DNA of 26,998 nt from a virus. A program made the position numbers and the translations under genes. The notes beneath the pieces are model-generated. The model worked only from the letters and a program-made list of their open reading frames with translations. It had not been told where the DNA came from and ran no database searches. Positions 1 to 5,880 of this stretch are shown here, piece after piece. Positions within the stretch are counted from its first letter, which is position 1. Each line of letters starts with the position of its first letter. The stretch covers positions 1-26,998 of the IMG/VR virus record IMGVR_UViG_3300032174_000019, one strand, 5' to 3'.

Positions 1-1629
1 ATATATTCATCAAATGGAACCACTTGGACAGCTACAGGCGTTCTGAATTCGAATGCACCTGCAAGCATGGTATATGGAACGAATTTTGTCATGGTAGGTG
101 CTAGTGGCGCTGTGAATAATTCTACAGATGGAATTCATTGGACTACACGATGCCCAAATGCTACAGCTCTTGTGTATGGTACTAAAATCGTCTCAGGTCA
201 AAGCTTAGATCTTTGCACATCGACTGATGGTGTGACTTATTCTGCAAGCGTATCACCTGCCACAAACAACATACTTGCCTTGACTTATGGCTCTGTATAT
301 GTATATGGAGGGAACGCAGGAATACTAGGAACCTCTACTGATGGTATAACCTGGACAGCACGGACAAGTGGCACTGCCTCGAACATAAACGCTCTTACAT
401 TTGGTAATTCACTCTATGTGTATGCCGGTGCAGGTGGTGTGGCTGCTAGCTCAACCGATGGTATAACCTGGACAGCACGGACAAGTAATACATCATCAGC
501 ACTCAACGGACTGATTTATGGAACATCATATGTTGCAGGAGGTGCTGGCGGTGTTATCACAAGCTCGACCGATGCTATCACATGGACAGTACGTACAAGT
601 GGCACTTCGTCAATAATTAACGCATTGACGTATGGAACTGTGCATGTATATGGCGGCGCAGGAGGTGTTCTAGCAACATCTACGGACGGCACCACATGGA
701 CAGCGAGAACTAGCCATACGACATCTGCCATTCAGTCTCTTACATTTGGTAATTCTACCTATGTGTATGGAGGCGTAGGTGGAGTAATCGCGAGCTCTAC
801 TGATGCCATTACCTGGACAGTGCGCACAAGCAATACAACTACGACTGTTTCATCGTTAACATATAATGGTTCTGTATTTGTTGCTGGAGGCTTTGGCTTA
901 TCGATAACATCTACCGATGGTACGACTTGGGCCCCATATGCAGGTTCATTTACAACCAGCAACTTAAATACCGTAACTTATGGTAATGGCTTGTATGTAG
1001 CGGCGGGGATTGGTGGCGCTTTGGGAAGCTCTACAGATGGTCTTACTTGGACCTCAAGAACATCAAATACCTCTTCGAACATTGATGGTCTAGCCTATGG
1101 TGCAGGAGTTTATAGCTATTGTGGTGCAGGTGGTGTGGTTGCCAGTTCAACCGATGCCATTACATGGACCGTGAGAACTTCTGCGACTACAACCGCACTC
1201 ACTAACTTGGTTTATGGCACACAATTTGTTGCTTATGGCACAAATGTCATCGCGACATCTACTGATGGCACAACTTGGACTTCGACTGCTGCAAGCTTAG
1301 GAACGCTGAGCCAATTTCAACAACTTACGTATGGAAATGGTATATATGTGGCAGTGAATAACGCCAACGGCATATTTACCTCTACCAACGGTACCTCCTT
1401 TGTATCACAAAATAATGGAGGAAACGCATCAAACGGTGCTATTACCTCAGGTAACGGATTATTTGTGATAACTGGTAGCGGTGTAACCACCGCAAGTAAC
1501 ACATATGGATACAATCCTGCAACGCAATTCCAAGTTCCTCATGACAATAATTTGGCTATTGTGACAGAATTGACAGGACCTACGCAAGGCAACTTCCCTA
1601 GGTCGTTATTCATAAAGGCTTTGAATTGA
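1..1629 (+). CDS. Repeat-rich beta-propeller-like tail fibre / receptor-binding protein (5' end missing)
   Basis: The frame is open from base 1 and already encodes the repeat motif there, so the gene begins outside the window; the first internal ATG (67) is not the true start. The visible protein is about 13 tandem units of 34-39 residues with consensus S-[ST]-T-D-[GA]-I-T-W-T-[AV]-R-T-S, a variable Thr/Ser/Asn linker, [LIV]-x-Y-G, then a Gly/Val-rich strand. This is the look of BNR/Ycf48-like beta-propeller blades. After the last unit comes a non-repetitive C-terminal segment of about 45 residues. By length and repeats it is inferred to be a virion fibre or adhesin that contacts the host surface. 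The neighbouring glycosyltransferase-like gene fits a surface-recognition cassette. A phage-borne surface protein of another kind is possible. Confidence 0.6.
   Translation: MYSSNGTTWTATGVLNSNAPASMVYGTNFVMVGASGAVNNSTDGIHWTTRCPNATALVYGTKIVSGQSLDLCTSTDGVTYSASVSPATNNILALTYGSVYVYGGNAGILGTSTDGITWTARTSGTASNINALTFGNSLYVYAGAGGVAASSTDGITWTARTSNTSSALNGLIYGTSYVAGGAGGVITSSTDAITWTVRTSGTSSIINALTYGTVHVYGGAGGVLATSTDGTTWTARTSHTTSAIQSLTFGNSTYVYGGVGGVIASSTDAITWTVRTSNTTTTVSSLTYNGSVFVAGGFGLSITSTDGTTWAPYAGSFTTSNLNTVTYGNGLYVAAGIGGALGSSTDGLTWTSRTSNTSSNIDGLAYGAGVYSYCGAGGVVASSTDAITWTVRTSATTTALTNLVYGTQFVAYGTNVIATSTDGTTWTSTAASLGTLSQFQQLTYGNGIYVAVNNANGIFTSTNGTSFVSQNNGGNASNGAITSGNGLFVITGSGVTTASNTYGYNPATQFQVPHDNNLAIVTELTGPTQGNFPRSLFIKALN
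340..486 (+). repeat. Direct DNA repeat within the fibre gene, two exact 30-bp copies
   Basis: Bases 340-369 and 457-486 are identical over 30 bp. The offset is 117 bp, exactly 39 codons, or one propeller-like unit. Most other units resemble each other only at the protein level, so this pair looks like a recent unit duplication or gene-conversion tract and a likely site of repeat-number change. Confidence 0.8.
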
Positions 1630-2306
1630 TGAAATTGATGATCGCCACCCCTGCCTTTTCAGGGAAGGTCAATGTGTCCTATGCTTTGTCATTATCTGAT
1701 ACCGTGCTGCTTCTAGCGCAGCACAATATTCAGGTGGAAATATGTATTCATAGCTCAGGATCCCTTCTTGTAGCCGAAAGAAATAGGCTTAACAAGGCTT
1801 TCCTGAAATCTGATTGCACTCATATGCTATGCATTGATTCTGACATAGCTTGGCCGCCAAGGGCTGTTTTAGCTATGCTAAATTATGACCTTGATTTTGT
1901 CGGAGGTTGCTATCCTGCCCGAGGTGAAAAGATTTTTCTCTTCAGGCCAGTCTACAATCCTGATCGTTCTGTAGTAGTTAGCGAAAAAAAACTGGTTAAG
2001 ATGAATTATATCCCAGCTGGGTTTTTGCTCATGAAGCGCTGTGTGCTCGAGAAGATGCATGAGCATTTCAAAGAAGACTATTTTAAGCCAAAAGATCCTA
2101 AATATGAAAAGGATGATGGCTTTTGTCTTTTCAATACAGAAGTGCGAGATGGTGAGTTTTGGGGTGAGGACTTTGTCTTCTGCCGTAAAGTTCGCGAAGC
2201 AGGCTTCGATATTTGGGTTGATCCTTTAATAGAATTTGATCATGATGGGTTACGAGGCATGCTCATGAATTGCCTCACTAATGAGCCGGAGAAAAAAATG
2301 GAGTAG
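1629..2306 (+). CDS. Glycosyltransferase-like protein (GT-A / GT2-type fold)
   Basis: The 225-residue product has GT-A features: an N-terminal strand (KLMIATPAF), a DSD motif at about 70-72 that fits the DxD metal/nucleotide-sugar site, IPAGFLLM near 128-135, WGEDFVFC near 178-185 as the acceptor-side acidic motif, and EFDHDG near 202-207 supplying a metal-ligand histidine. It probably transfers a sugar from a nucleotide-sugar donor. The target is unknown; glycan on the host surface or on the virion are both plausible. The ATG at 1629 overlaps the fibre stop as TGATG, with AAAGG about 10 bases upstream; a TTG three bases earlier is less likely. Length is short for GT2 enzymes but usual for phage versions. 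Confidence 0.65.
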   Translation: MKLMIATPAFSGKVNVSYALSLSDTVLLLAQHNIQVEICIHSSGSLLVAERNRLNKAFLKSDCTHMLCIDSDIAWPPRAVLAMLNYDLDFVGGCYPARGEKIFLFRPVYNPDRSVVVSEKKLVKMNYIPAGFLLMKRCVLEKMHEHFKEDYFKPKDPKYEKDDGFCLFNTEVRDGEFWGEDFVFCRKVREAGFDIWVDPLIEFDHDGLRGMLMNCLTNEPEKKME

Positions 2307-2308
2307 TT

Positions 2309-2596
2309 ATGACAAGCAAACTCACTTTGAAGGATTACCTGCTTGTCTCTTCAGAAGAAGAGACCTCAGATGATGATATTGAAGAAGTTTTCATCAAAAC
2401 GAAACAAAAGCTCGAAGAGCAAAACCCACCAACAAAAGTAGTTTTAGTAGAGGAATTCGTAAGGAGCGATCCCATCCCAATTCCTCTGAAGAGACACAAA
2501 AACTTCACAAACTTGCCAATCAAGAATCTGGAGATAGCTCAAAACATCAAAGTGCTCTCTGATAAAAAGATCGTGAAAGAGGAGCTAAAGAAATGA
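2309..2596 (+). CDS. Hypothetical protein, 95 aa
   Basis: I do not recognise this family. The N-terminal third is acidic (SSEEETSDDDIEEVF) and the C-terminal part is lysine-rich, with no membrane segment or cysteine motif. It starts two bases after the glycosyltransferase-like gene and its TGA overlaps the next ATG (ATGA), so it sits inside a translationally coupled plus-strand series with the fibre and lipoprotein-like genes. Function cannot be assigned; soluble accessory protein is the most that can be said. Confidence 0.6.
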   Translation: MTSKLTLKDYLLVSSEEETSDDDIEEVFIKTKQKLEEQNPPTKVVLVEEFVRSDPIPIPLKRHKNFTNLPIKNLEIAQNIKVLSDKKIVKEELKK

Positions 2597-2823
2597 ACCA
2601 AAGAAAGTTTTTTGCGATCATTTTGGCACTCATTATGATCTTCGTCTTGTCTTTTTTTTTTACTTCCTGTACAATCAATATCAGTCTAACCGATACACAC
2701 GGCAGTGCGACGGATGTAGGTGACACAAAGCCAACTACCGAAGTGCAAACTGATCCCGAAGCAATAGCATCTGCGGTATCTCCTGTATCTAGTGTAGTAT
2801 CAAAACTTGTGGGGTCGAAATGA
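2593..2823 (+). CDS. Small lipoprotein-like membrane protein, 76 aa
   Basis: A basic N-terminus (MNQRKFF) is followed by a hydrophobic stretch (about residues 6-23) ending in FFTSC, a degenerate lipobox with Cys26 as the possible lipidation site. The rest is a short Ser/Thr/Val-rich tail with predicted export to the periplasm. It overlaps both neighbours as ATGA. Known roles for small phage lipoproteins include outer-membrane spanin subunits and receptor-masking exclusion proteins, but no sequence motif chooses between them. Confidence 0.55.
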   Translation: MNQRKFFAIILALIMIFVLSFFFTSCTINISLTDTHGSATDVGDTKPTTEVQTDPEAIASAVSPVSSVVSKLVGSK

Positions 2824-3005
2824 AGTGTCTATTCTTTTTATCATTCTTATTGGTTGCGCAATCATGTTCATTAAATCTCAGGAAGACAGCAACCGGCGCT
2901 GAGGTAGTTGATATTCGCCTCCCAAATGAATCAATTAGCTTCGAGATACCTGAAGAAACCGCCCAAACGAAGAGTAGCCAGATGAAGACGAATATAGCAA
3001 AATAA
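2820..3005 (+). CDS. Small lipoprotein-like protein, 61 aa
   Basis: The first 16 residues form a short signal sequence (MKCLFFLSFLLV) ending in AQSC, a plausible lipobox with Cys16 as the lipidated residue. The mature part is about 45 residues and polar. The gene overlaps the preceding lipoprotein-like gene by four bases (ATGA), and the two are probably made together. It is the last plus-strand gene before the leftward early block, only 9 bases from the convergent gene's stop. An o-spanin or a superinfection-exclusion lipoprotein are options, neither shown. Confidence 0.55.
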   Translation: MKCLFFLSFLLVAQSCSLNLRKTATGAEVVDIRLPNESISFEIPEETAQTKSSQMKTNIAK

Positions 3006-3014
3006 TATCTCTCT

Positions 3015-3266
3015 CTATTCATTTGAGCTTTTTTTGGTCATAGCTTGTTTCCAAAGCGCTATCATCTTTTCCATATCAACTCTAACCTCACCGTTGTAAT
3101 GAATCTCAAGTTTATCGATATGTCGAGCATTCCATTTTGCAGGCCCAGATCCCACTCCTATCTTATCAAAGCCCTTACCAAATGCCCATTCGCAAAAACA
3201 ATCACTTTGATCATAATCCCCTTCAAATAAGATTACGACATAAGACCTCATGTTATTTACAGTCAT
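3015..3266 (-). CDS. Hypothetical early protein, 83 aa
   Basis: Not recognised. The start is set at the ATG ending at 3266 because AAAGGAGG lies four bases upstream; a longer reading to 3305 would bypass this strong site and overlap the upstream gene. The product is compact and mixed alpha/beta in appearance, with a Cys-x-Cys (DCFCEW) and a Gly-rich centre (FGKGFDKIGVGSGP). It is the most distal gene of the leftward early block. Confidence 0.6.
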   Translation of the reverse strand: MTVNNMRSYVVILFEGDYDQSDCFCEWAFGKGFDKIGVGSGPAKWNARHIDKLEIHYNGEVRVDMEKMIALWKQAMTKKSSNE

Positions 3267-3279
3267 TTGACCTCCTTTG

Positions 3280-3546
3280 TTAAGGAGCTTTTTTCTGCTC
3301 CTCATATATTTTATAGGAGCTATAAATGTAGTCTACTTTTTCGCAGGCTTTCCCGCAATGTACACAATGGTCGGTCTCTACATTCTCAGTATCGCATCGA
3401 GCACAGAACCAACTTGGGTAATTTATGATCTCTTCAGAGCTCCTCACATGATATGAAGAGCGCTCATCGAATCCGTCAGTCAAGTATAAAAAGACCCAGG
3501 GAGCGATCCCTCCAAGAGTCAGTAAAGATAAAATCAAACAACGCAT
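3280..3546 (-). CDS. Membrane-anchored zinc-ribbon protein, 88 aa
   Basis: Residues 3-22 form one hydrophobic segment, either a signal anchor or an uncleaved signal. Two CxxC pairs follow (C48/C51 and C61/C64), spaced as in a treble-clef or rubredoxin-like zinc ribbon. The start at 3546 has GGAGGT five bases upstream. The combination suggests a small inner-membrane protein carrying a metal-bound knuckle. Which side of the membrane the ribbon faces and its partner are not visible. Confidence 0.6.
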   Translation of the reverse strand: MRCLILSLLTLGGIAPWVFLYLTDGFDERSSYHVRSSEEIINYPSWFCARCDTENVETDHCVHCGKACEKVDYIYSSYKIYEEQKKAP

Positions 3547-3565
3547 AATGCACCTCCATGTATAT

Positions 3566-3639
3566 CGTCGGATCTAGGATTCGAACCTAGGACATCAAAA
3601 TTAACAGTTTTGCGCTCTAACCAACTGAGCTAATCCGAC
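3566..3639 (-). tRNA. tRNA-Asn (anticodon GTT)
   Basis: The reverse complement folds into a full cloverleaf of 74 nt. The acceptor stem GTCGGAT pairs with ATCCGAC, the D stem is GCTC/GAGC, the anticodon stem CAAAA/TTTTG encloses the loop CTGTTAA with anticodon GTT, and the T arm is CTAGG-TTCGAAT-CCTAG. The discriminator base is G, as usual for tRNA-Asn. The CCA end is not encoded. It lies in the leftward early block between two small genes. Confidence 0.95.
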
Positions 3640-3645
3640 CGATCT

Positions 3646-3843
3646 TTAATTAAAAACAGGACCAGGCCACCAATAAATATCCTCATTGGGCTCTAATTTG
3701 TCTGATGATTTACCAAAGCATATATGAAATTCATCGTCACTAACTTTGTATAAAAAACAACATCCCAAAATTTTGTGAAAGGCCAGATAAACTTTTTCAT
3801 CTGGCGGTAACTGGTCTTTAATGTGTATCAGCTTCATTTCCAT
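3646..3843 (-). CDS. DUF551-like small phage protein, 65 aa
   Basis: The product starts MEMKLIHIKDQLPPDEKVY and ends near IYWWPGPVF. This resembles the DUF551 pattern of early phage proteins, in which a 'W-I-x-V-x-x-x-L-P' start and a 'HWMPLPEPP'-like end frame a short beta-rich domain. The function of that family is unknown. The start is taken at the ATG ending at 3843, preceded by GGTGAG; an in-frame ATG at 3864 would overlap the upstream gene by 17 bases. Confidence 0.5.
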   Translation of the reverse strand: MEMKLIHIKDQLPPDEKVYLAFHKILGCCFLYKVSDDEFHICFGKSSDKLEPNEDIYWWPGPVFN

Positions 3844-3847
3844 ATAC

Positions 3848-4153
3848 TCACCCACTTGATGCACAAGGATAAGTGTATTCTGAGCCGCACATAAGCCTAT
3901 GCCGAATGTATTGCTCCATGCTGATTATATCTCGTATCTCGGATATAATTTCATTGTCTTTTTCGAACCTAAATTCAAGCTCATCGAGCATCCTCTCGAG
4001 CTTAATCAGGTCATCATTGAGCCGCATTACTTTGCGCTTGATCTTTTTCTCATTCTGCTTCCAGATAGGTTTTTTGTGCAGCTCCTTTTTGTCAATATTG
4101 GCACCCACTATCATCGGTATGGTCAATGCGATTGCGATAATTAATTTTCTCAT
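3848..4153 (-). CDS. Secreted coiled-coil protein, 101 aa
   Basis: The N-terminus is a convincing Sec signal peptide (MRKLIIAIALTIPMIVGA, likely cleaved near residue 18). A lysine-rich segment and a heptad-like helix (about 40-85, rich in Leu/Glu/Asp/Arg) follow, then a short tail with two cysteines (MCG and YPC) that could form a disulfide in the periplasm. AAAGGAAA precedes the ATG, which overlaps the stop of the small regulator upstream (ATGA). A spanin-like or envelope-stress role would suit the shape, but no family match is evident. Confidence 0.55.
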   Translation of the reverse strand: MRKLIIAIALTIPMIVGANIDKKELHKKPIWKQNEKKIKRKVMRLNDDLIKLERMLDELEFRFEKDNEIISEIRDIISMEQYIRHRLMCGSEYTYPCASSG

Positions 4154-4329
4154 TTTTCAGTTTCCTTTTCTCTGAGTTTTTCTTTTGCTTTCTGCATATA
4201 ATCATGCAATGCAGAGCGTATAAACTGCGCCTTACTCACTCTAGATTGTGCTGCCAAAACTCCAAGCTCATAGCTGAATTCAGGCTCGACATACACCACC
4301 ATTCTCTTTTTACCAGCTGCCCATGTCAT
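4150..4329 (-). CDS. Ribbon-helix-helix (CopG/Arc-type) DNA-binding protein, 59 aa
   Basis: This short frame encodes a basic N-terminal arm (AAGKKR), a beta strand (MVVYVEPEF), helix A (SYELGVLAAQSR), a turn (VSKAQ) and helix B (FIRSALHDYMQKA), the standard ribbon-helix-helix layout. Such proteins bind DNA as dimers through the paired strands. AAAGGAA lies seven bases before the chosen ATG, which overlaps the end of the upstream gene by 20 bases; the stop overlaps the next start as ATGA. It may regulate early genes or belong to an antitoxin lineage, but no toxin partner is recognisable beside it. Confidence 0.7.
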   Translation of the reverse strand: MTWAAGKKRMVVYVEPEFSYELGVLAAQSRVSKAQFIRSALHDYMQKAKEKLREKETEK

Positions 4330-4579
4330 GAATAGGTTCCTTTGTGTTAATCAGTTCCTCGGGGAACATTTGATATGGCATCTCTTGCCCATATGACTTG
4401 ACAAGGAGTCGTCTCTTGTTAAAAATTGATATGTCAAATTTTACGAAAAGAGCCTCCCCTTTCTTGTGCCTCATGCTCTTCAATATGAGGTCATCCATTC
4501 CATCGACGGCTTCGATGAATTTGACCACTAGCTCGTTTCGAAGCTCATCGAATCTCGTCCACTCATCTTCCTCAGCCAT
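4310..4579 (-). CDS. Hypothetical early protein, 89 aa
   Basis: Not recognised. The start at 4579 is chosen because GGAGGT sits six bases upstream; an earlier in-frame ATG at 4633 has no comparable site. The product is acidic and probably helical in its first half (MAEEDEWTRFDELRNELV) with a beta-rich second half. No transmembrane segment or cysteine motif is seen. It overlaps the ribbon-helix-helix gene by 20 bases, so the two are probably co-translated. Confidence 0.55.
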   Translation of the reverse strand: MAEEDEWTRFDELRNELVVKFIEAVDGMDDLILKSMRHKKGEALFVKFDISIFNKRRLLVKSYGQEMPYQMFPEELINTKEPIHDMGSW

Positions 4580-4605
4580 TTCATGACCTCCATGTAGTGC
4601 TAGTG

Positions 4606-4635
4606 AGTATAGTGCTATTGATGCATTTCGCACAA
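4606..4635 (-). promoter_or_regulatory. Possible internal promoter for distal early genes
   Basis: On the minus strand TTGTGC (4630-4635) is followed after 18 bases by TATACT (4606-4611, 5 of 6 matches to the -10 consensus). It lies in the roughly 70-base gap after the Lar-like gene, the only sizeable gap in this part of the block. A direct repeat of TAGCACTA overlaps it. The -35 match is weak. Confidence 0.3.
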
Positions 4636-4649
4636 GAGAAAAATGCAGA

Positions 4650-4850
4650 TTATTTTTCCTCCTTTGGGTAACGCCTATTCCATTTCTTTTGGCTCACCAC
4701 TTGAGGATCCTCATCATACTCCTCGTCCTCATCCACACCAGGTCCTGAAGCGCCACAAAAGCACATAACAGCATATCCATAGGGCTCGCTTTGCATATAC
4801 ACTTCCTTATTGCCGCAAAATGGACATGGCTTAAGTCGAAGGCTCCTCAT
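4650..4850 (-). CDS. Lar-like restriction-alleviation zinc ribbon, 66 aa
   Basis: The product has the Lar family layout: LKPCPFCGN at the start (C9, C12), CFCGASGPG in the middle (C30, C32) and a WNRR end (57-60). Lar proteins of lambda-like phages protect phage DNA by modulating host type I restriction-modification. Many phage zinc ribbons with this layout are untested, so the role is inferred from family. GAGGAG lies seven bases before the ATG, and the gene overlaps the end of the upstream gene by about 20 bases. Confidence 0.7.
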   Translation of the reverse strand: MRSLRLKPCPFCGNKEVYMQSEPYGYAVMCFCGASGPGVDEDEEYDEDPQVVSQKKWNRRYPKEEK

Positions 4851-5133
4851 TGTTTTTCTCCTCTGTCTTTTCTTTGATAGCTTTCTCCATTTCCGTTTTC
4901 ACGAATTCAAGGAAATAATCAACATTGTCCTTGACTATTTTGAGGTCAGGACAAGAGTGTGCCAAAACTGTCAAAGTTGTGCAGAGAAAAAGTCTCATAT
5001 GAACCTCATCGGGATCGCTATAACGAGCGGCCTCTTTTTCTAAAACATTTAGAATTCTCAAAACAGAATCCTGCACGTTACTTTCATTGCATTCTAGCTT
5101 TTTTAAGGCAGGTGCATATTTATTTGGTTTCAC
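4831..5133 (-). CDS. Hypothetical early protein, about 100 aa (GTG start)
   Basis: Not recognised. A GTG at 5133 with AGAGG about six bases upstream is preferred over a TTG at 5151, which lies deep in the upstream gene. The product is helical and charged: a central segment with several leucines (RILNVLEKEAARY; RLFLCTTLTVLAH) and a C-terminal Lys/Glu-rich tail. It overlaps both neighbours by 14-20 bases, the usual packing of this early block. Confidence 0.5.
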   Translation of the reverse strand: MKPNKYAPALKKLECNESNVQDSVLRILNVLEKEAARYSDPDEVHMRLFLCTTLTVLAHSCPDLKIVKDNVDYFLEFVKTEMEKAIKEKTEEKNNEEPST

Positions 5134-5479
5134 TTTTAACCTCTTTTTCAATAAGAATTGGAAATTTAACGGGATTTTTTTTGCATAGAATGCGATTCAT
5201 AATAAAGTCGGGAGCGGTCTTGAGAAGTATATCAAAGAATTGTCTTTTCTCATCTTCATCAATAAAATTCACTAATGGATATCGCGTGTGCTTGTTTTTG
5301 ATGTTATCATATCCAGGTTTATTGGGCAATTTGATGTGCCACATGTCGTTCTTGTATGTGACACAAACTCCCAGAATCTCGATGCGATACTCTGGGAGTT
5401 TCACTCTCATGGTGCCATGCATAAAATCCCTCTGCTTATCCCAAACAGTGGGGTAAAACTCTATAATTTCTAGCTTCAT
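5120..5479 (-). CDS. SpoVG-like early protein, 119 aa
   Basis: The order of elements (MKLEIIEFYPT start, a strand pair MRVKLPEYRIEILGVCV, then WHIKLPNKPGYD, RYPLVNFIDEDEKRQFF and a final helix) resembles SpoVG-type proteins found in several phages as small nucleic-acid-binding early proteins. Cellular SpoVG binds DNA or RNA and affects septation and gene expression. The similarity is by pattern only. AAGGA precedes the ATG. Its position just downstream of the replication gene and a small neighbour fits a replication or regulatory accessory role. Confidence 0.4.
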   Translation of the reverse strand: MKLEIIEFYPTVWDKQRDFMHGTMRVKLPEYRIEILGVCVTYKNDMWHIKLPNKPGYDNIKNKHTRYPLVNFIDEDEKRQFFDILLKTAPDFIMNRILCKKNPVKFPILIEKEVKSETK

Positions 5480-5500
5480 TCACAATCCTTGATTACGTAA

Positions 5501-5860
5501 TTAATTCGGTTTAAAATAAATAAATGGCCTATTAGTTTCTTCTTTGCTTGTAACTTCGGCTTCTTTTTTTGACGATTCGTAATTATTTTTCAATATATCA
5601 GCTATTTTATATTCTTTGTGTGCTTCTTTATCGGCAATTTTTCGTGCGTTATATAAAACCTCTAAAACTGCATTTAATTGAGATTTTGCTTGCACAAGTC
5701 TATGCATGAGATGTCTTGCATAGGTTTCCCAATCTTCTTGAGTTTTTACCCATTTAGGAGGCACCGAATTTAGATTACGAAACATATCGTCCTCTCTCTC
5801 GTCTAGTAAATTTTGTTCTTCTTCGGATAATTCCATAAAATAATCATTCATAAATTCCAT
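5501..5860 (-). CDS. Hypothetical acidic helical protein, about 119 aa
   Basis: Not recognised. The protein is highly charged, with an acidic N-terminus (ELSEEEQNLLDERED) and a long helical region (about 50-95). The ATG ending at 5860 has AGAGGA eight bases upstream and is preferred here; an ATG at 5884 overlaps the replication gene stop as ATGA and would add eight residues. Its place directly behind the replication initiator suggests a replication partner such as a helicase loader, but no motif for that is seen. Confidence 0.5.
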   Translation of the reverse strand: MEFMNDYFMELSEEEQNLLDEREDDMFRNLNSVPPKWVKTQEDWETYARHLMHRLVQAKSQLNAVLEVLYNARKIADKEAHKEYKIADILKNNYESSKKEAEVTSKEETNRPFIYFKPN

Positions 5861-5880
5861 TTCCAAATTCCTCTTTTTGT

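Noticed and set aside
1-1629. CRISPR-like regularly repeated DNA
   Set aside because: The period is a whole number of codons within one open frame, copies differ at DNA level, and there are no unique spacers between identical repeats.
3005-3060. Bidirectional terminator between the lipoprotein-like genes and the convergent early block
   Set aside because: There is a T-run and short repeats, but I found no stem of convincing length ahead of it on either strand.
3873-4175. Plus-strand frame of 100 codons
   Set aside because: It is the antisense of a gene with a clear signal peptide; its Ser/Leu/Ile-rich translation is typical of a shadow of a coiled coil.
4959-5456. Plus-strand frame of 165 codons opposite early genes
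   Set aside because: It lies antisense to two minus-strand genes with good ribosome sites and plausible proteins, and its own product is low-complexity and hydrophobic without a recognisable domain.
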